NCBI GenBank assembly: GCA_002007315.1
Contig: LNZQ01000107.1
Span: forward strand, 1 to 7,391
Direction of reading: 5' to 3'
Source of the DNA: Epulopiscium sp. Nele67-Bin004
GTDB taxonomy: Bacteria > Bacillota_A > Clostridia > Lachnospirales > Cellulosilyticaceae
DNA: 7,391 nucleotides
Position numbers and translations under genes: made by a program. This document shows, piece by piece, positions 7,033-7,391 of this stretch (position 1 is the first letter of the stretch; each line of letters opens with the position of its first letter). The notes beneath the pieces were generated by a model. It was not told the origin of the DNA. It saw nothing but the letters and a program-made list of their open reading frames with translations, and made no database searches.

Positions 7033-7391
7033 TCATTCTCCTTTGATTTTATTATATAAATATCCTTCTCTAATACCAAAATTGCTGACGATTATTTTTT
7101 CTGCTTTCACATATTTTGCGATTTCATTCATAATAATCATTCCTGGAACAGCAGTATGCACTCTCTCTGGAGCAACTTTTAAAATTAGGTCTGAACCTTG
7201 TTTTTTGTTGTCCCTAACAAATTTTAATATTTCAGATAGACGTTCATATTCAAAATATTGTTCTGTAATTCCGTATTTTTTTGCACACATCTTTTTGATA
7301 GTTCGTATCGACCCACCAATTCCAAGAACTGTGGCAAATTTTTTGTTTTTAATAAAGTCGACATCTTTAATCATGCCTTGAATGTGATCTT
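7033..7391 (-). CDS. ppx: Ppx/GppA-family phosphatase, probable exopolyphosphatase (partial, N-terminus outside window)
   Basis: The last 118 codons of a minus-strand gene, ending in TGA at 7035-7033; the gene continues past the right edge, so the first Met seen here (7374) is internal. The fragment is the second half of an ASKHA-fold Ppx/GppA domain: LGIGGSIRTIKKM matches the nucleotide/phosphate-binding GxGGTxRxLA strand and loop, APERVHTAVPGMIIMNEI matches the R-x-x-x-x-x-x-G-x-x-I-L helix, and SNFGIREGYLYN matches the hallmark GLREG-L near the end of the domain. It ends shortly after that, so this is a short single-module form lacking the C-terminal HD-like domain of E. coli Ppx. Family members split phosphate from polyphosphate or from pppGpp; pairing with ppk1 favours polyphosphate. 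The N-terminal catalytic residues are not in the window. Confidence 0.88.
   Translation of the reverse strand, partial: DHIQGMIKDVDFIKNKKFATVLGIGGSIRTIKKMCAKKYGITEQYFEYERLSEILKFVRDNKKQGSDLILKVAPERVHTAVPGMIIMNEIAKYVKAEKIIVSNFGIREGYLYNKIKGE

Noticed and set aside
7043..7381. Plus-strand open frame of 112 codons opposite ppx.
   Set aside because: It is antisense to the well-supported Ppx/GppA fragment, and its protein is a hydrophobic, uncharacteristic reading.

Overview
The window is AT-rich bacterial DNA with strong AGGAG/GGGG-type ribosome sites, closely packed genes and U-tailed hairpin terminators. TGA acts as a stop (end of the Ppx gene) and tryptophan is TGG, so this is not a Mollicute with the altered code. 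Gene content (Ugp-type transporter, lipoprotein binding protein, PPK1 next to Ppx/GppA, membrane-anchored YqkD-like hydrolase) fits a low-GC Firmicute, most likely a Clostridia member. Genus cannot be read from the sequence.

Layout. Bases 1-731 (minus strand) hold a two-gene unit: a 100-residue protein of unknown function followed by an N-terminally anchored alpha/beta hydrolase that runs off the left edge. Bases 732-908 are a divergent promoter region. Bases 909-4845 (plus strand) are a four-gene operon: two ABC permeases (UgpA- and UgpE-like), a UgpB-like lipoprotein with a polyserine linker, and a cytosolic glycerophosphodiester phosphodiesterase (UgpQ/GlpQ-like). Two hairpin terminators at 4847-4976 separate it from a convergent minus-strand pair, an exopolyphosphatase-family Ppx/GppA gene (cut by the right edge) and polyphosphate kinase PPK1, spaced by 3 bases.

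How the genes fit together. UgpB captures glycerol-3-phosphate or glycerophosphodiesters outside the membrane, UgpA/UgpE carry them in, and the phosphodiesterase releases glycerol-3-phosphate. PPK1 and Ppx make and degrade polyphosphate. The right three quarters of the window is therefore a phosphate scavenging and storage locus. The transporter operon lacks its own ATPase, so a shared ATPase elsewhere is expected. Upstream of the operon, hexamers resembling TTAACA recur at 11-base spacing next to a promoter, which looks like a PhoP (Pho regulon) binding site.

I found no wholly new system. The most useful leads are the candidate Pho box, the missing ATPase, the repeat-built polyserine linker, a ligand-site substitution in UgpB, and the unrecognised 100-residue protein.
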